From Spirochaetaceae bacterium (GTDB lineage: Bacteria > Spirochaetota > Spirochaetia > Treponematales > Breznakiellaceae), in assembly GCA_031268255.1 (NCBI GenBank), contig JAIRXO010000298.1:1-14541 (forward strand): 14,541 bases of DNA, given 5' to 3'. A model generated the notes under the pieces. The model saw only the letters and a program-made list of their open reading frames with translations. It was not told the DNA's origin and did no database searches. Made by a program: the position numbers and the translations under genes. Below, piece by piece: positions 13,354 to 14,541 of the stretch; positions within the stretch are counted from its first letter, which is position 1, and each line of letters starts with the position of its first letter.

Positions 13354-14541
13354 TCACCGGATAGTACCTGAGGCAAGTTCCCAATCGTAAGAGGCGGAGC
13401 GGAATTCAAAAATCGCGCTCTGTAATCCGAGGCTTGCCTCATCCAGTTTATTTGCCGCTTCGGTATCCGCAAGCTGGGTCGCAAGCCCGTTGGTGTAGGC
13501 GCTCCTTGCCAGATCGAGGGCGCGCCGGGCAGTGGTTTCGACAAGCCGGGCCAATTCGATGCGTTCTTCCGCTTCGCTTATCCGCAGTTCAATTTCGACA
13601 AGGGCGCTTTCAATATCGCCGCGTTTTTTTACCAGGGACAAAGACGCTTTTTCCTGTTCTATCCGGGCCGCTTTTACCCGGGCCAGACGGTAGCCGCCTG
13701 TAAACAGGGGAATGGTTACGCCGAGGCTCAACTGGGCGGTATTAAGATCATAGCCCCCCGTAAGAGAGTCGTTGCCCATGCCCGCGTAGCCAAAGGAGAA
13801 TCCCCCGGATACCACCGGCAGGAAGGAACCCAGGGCGGCTCTATGGTTGATGTCGGCCAATTCGCGGGAAAGCAGCAGCACCTGGTAATCGGGCCGAACC
13901 GCGAGTATTTGTTCCAGCGGCGGAAATTTCGGAACTTCATACACACCGGAGATGTTTTCCGTGAGGACGATTTCTTCGGACAGGGGAATTCCCGCAAGAT
14001 TATGAAGGGCGTTAAATACCACCATTACATTTCTCCGCGCGTCGGATGTGGCGGGTATTTTTGTTTTCCAGCTTACTTCCGCCATAAGGAGCTCAAGCTC
14101 CGTCGCTGCCCCGGCCCGGTATTTCCGTTCAATACTCTGATAGATTTCGGCGCTGGTTTGCTCCGAGGCTTCCATAATTTCCGCCACGGTAAGAACAAAC
14201 TGGGCCTGGGCGTACAGTTTCTTCGCGGCGATACGCAAATTCTGTTTTACCGCTTCGAATGACTGTTCCCGGAGAGCCTGTCCGCCACGGGCCTGCCGGT
14301 AGTTTGCAATGGCTCCGGCATCAAAGATGGTTTGGTTCACGCCGATGCCGAGGGTCAGTTCATTGTCATAATTCATATCAATATCCTGGTAGACCAGGGG
14401 GCCTCCTCCCGGAAGGGAAGCCACTGCTGTAGACTGCGTCCGGTCCGTCAAATTACGTTTGTAATCGGCCTGCGCCCAGATACGGGGAAAGAAGGCTGAC
14501 CGCGCCTGATTCACGATCTGCCGGGCCGCCTCAATTTCCTT
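13354..14541 (-). CDS. TolC-family outer-membrane efflux protein (5' end off the window)
   Basis: This frame is open to the right edge, so at least 395 residues are seen and the signal peptide and true start lie outside. The visible part starts with KEIEAARQIVNQARSAFFPR, the helix that leads into the first outer-membrane strand pair of TolC proteins. It then gives one internal repeat (LGIGVNQTIFDAGA, then long helices with RKYRAGAATELELLMAE). The second repeat has ADINHRAALGSFLPVVSG, LGVTIPLFTGGYR and AYTNGLATQLADTEA. The two-fold repeat is the family hallmark. Such proteins form a trimeric barrel and periplasmic tunnel for RND, ABC or MFS exporters. The gene ends with LASGTIR and TGA at 13354. 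Partner pump genes may lie beyond the edge. Confidence 0.93.
   Translation of the reverse strand, partial: KEIEAARQIVNQARSAFFPRIWAQADYKRNLTDRTQSTAVASLPGGGPLVYQDIDMNYDNELTLGIGVNQTIFDAGAIANYRQARGGQALREQSFEAVKQNLRIAAKKLYAQAQFVLTVAEIMEASEQTSAEIYQSIERKYRAGAATELELLMAEVSWKTKIPATSDARRNVMVVFNALHNLAGIPLSEEIVLTENISGVYEVPKFPPLEQILAVRPDYQVLLLSRELADINHRAALGSFLPVVSGGFSFGYAGMGNDSLTGGYDLNTAQLSLGVTIPLFTGGYRLARVKAARIEQEKASLSLVKKRGDIESALVEIELRISEAEERIELARLVETTARRALDLARSAYTNGLATQLADTEAANKLDEASLGLQSAIFEFRSASYDWELASGTIR

Overview
The window looks like chromosomal DNA of a diderm bacterium with moderate-to-high GC, most likely a Treponema-type spirochaete from a host-associated (perhaps termite-gut) lineage. The clues are short spirochaete-style lipoboxes, large lipoproteins of unknown function, an OmpA-like cell-envelope protein, a TolC-family protein, many hybrid histidine kinases, and a tRNA gene without an encoded CCA. 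The genus is an inference from gene content and style; no phylogenetic marker is present.

Layout. (1) 24-692: an AT-rich lipoprotein gene that contrasts sharply with everything after it. (2) 693-924: a GC-rich spacer ending in a 91-base nested palindrome. (3) 925-4804: an OmpA-domain envelope protein on the minus strand, divergent from a large lipoprotein of unknown function on the plus strand. (4) 4833-8108, minus strand: a FIST-domain sensor followed closely by a soluble hybrid histidine kinase with two receiver domains, one apparent operon. (5) 8109-8364: an intergenic stretch rich in hairpins, including three TTGCCCTA/TAGGGCAA blocks that can form mutually exclusive stems. (6) 8365-11829: a PrpR-N-like/winged-helix regulator divergent from a second, membrane-anchored hybrid kinase closely paralogous to the first. 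The same 15-base palindrome, ATATTTA-N-TAAATAT, lies in both divergent promoters. (7) 11867-12786: a possible gene remnant, then a DUF5678-type small protein overlapping a retropepsin-like aspartic protease. (8) 12787-13353: a tRNA with CAU anticodon, preceded by sigma-70-like promoter elements and followed by a strong terminator and further palindromes. (9) 13354-14541: a TolC-family outer-membrane efflux gene, minus strand, cut by the window edge.

How it may work together: positions 4833-11829 form a signal-transduction cluster with a ligand sensor (FIST), two phosphorelay-type hybrid kinases and one DNA-binding regulator with a putative ligand pocket. Neither kinase carries an HPt or output domain, so the final output must lie elsewhere. 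The twin palindromes make it plausible that the regulator controls both itself and the second kinase. No CRISPR array, rRNA gene, insertion sequence or intact transposase was seen.
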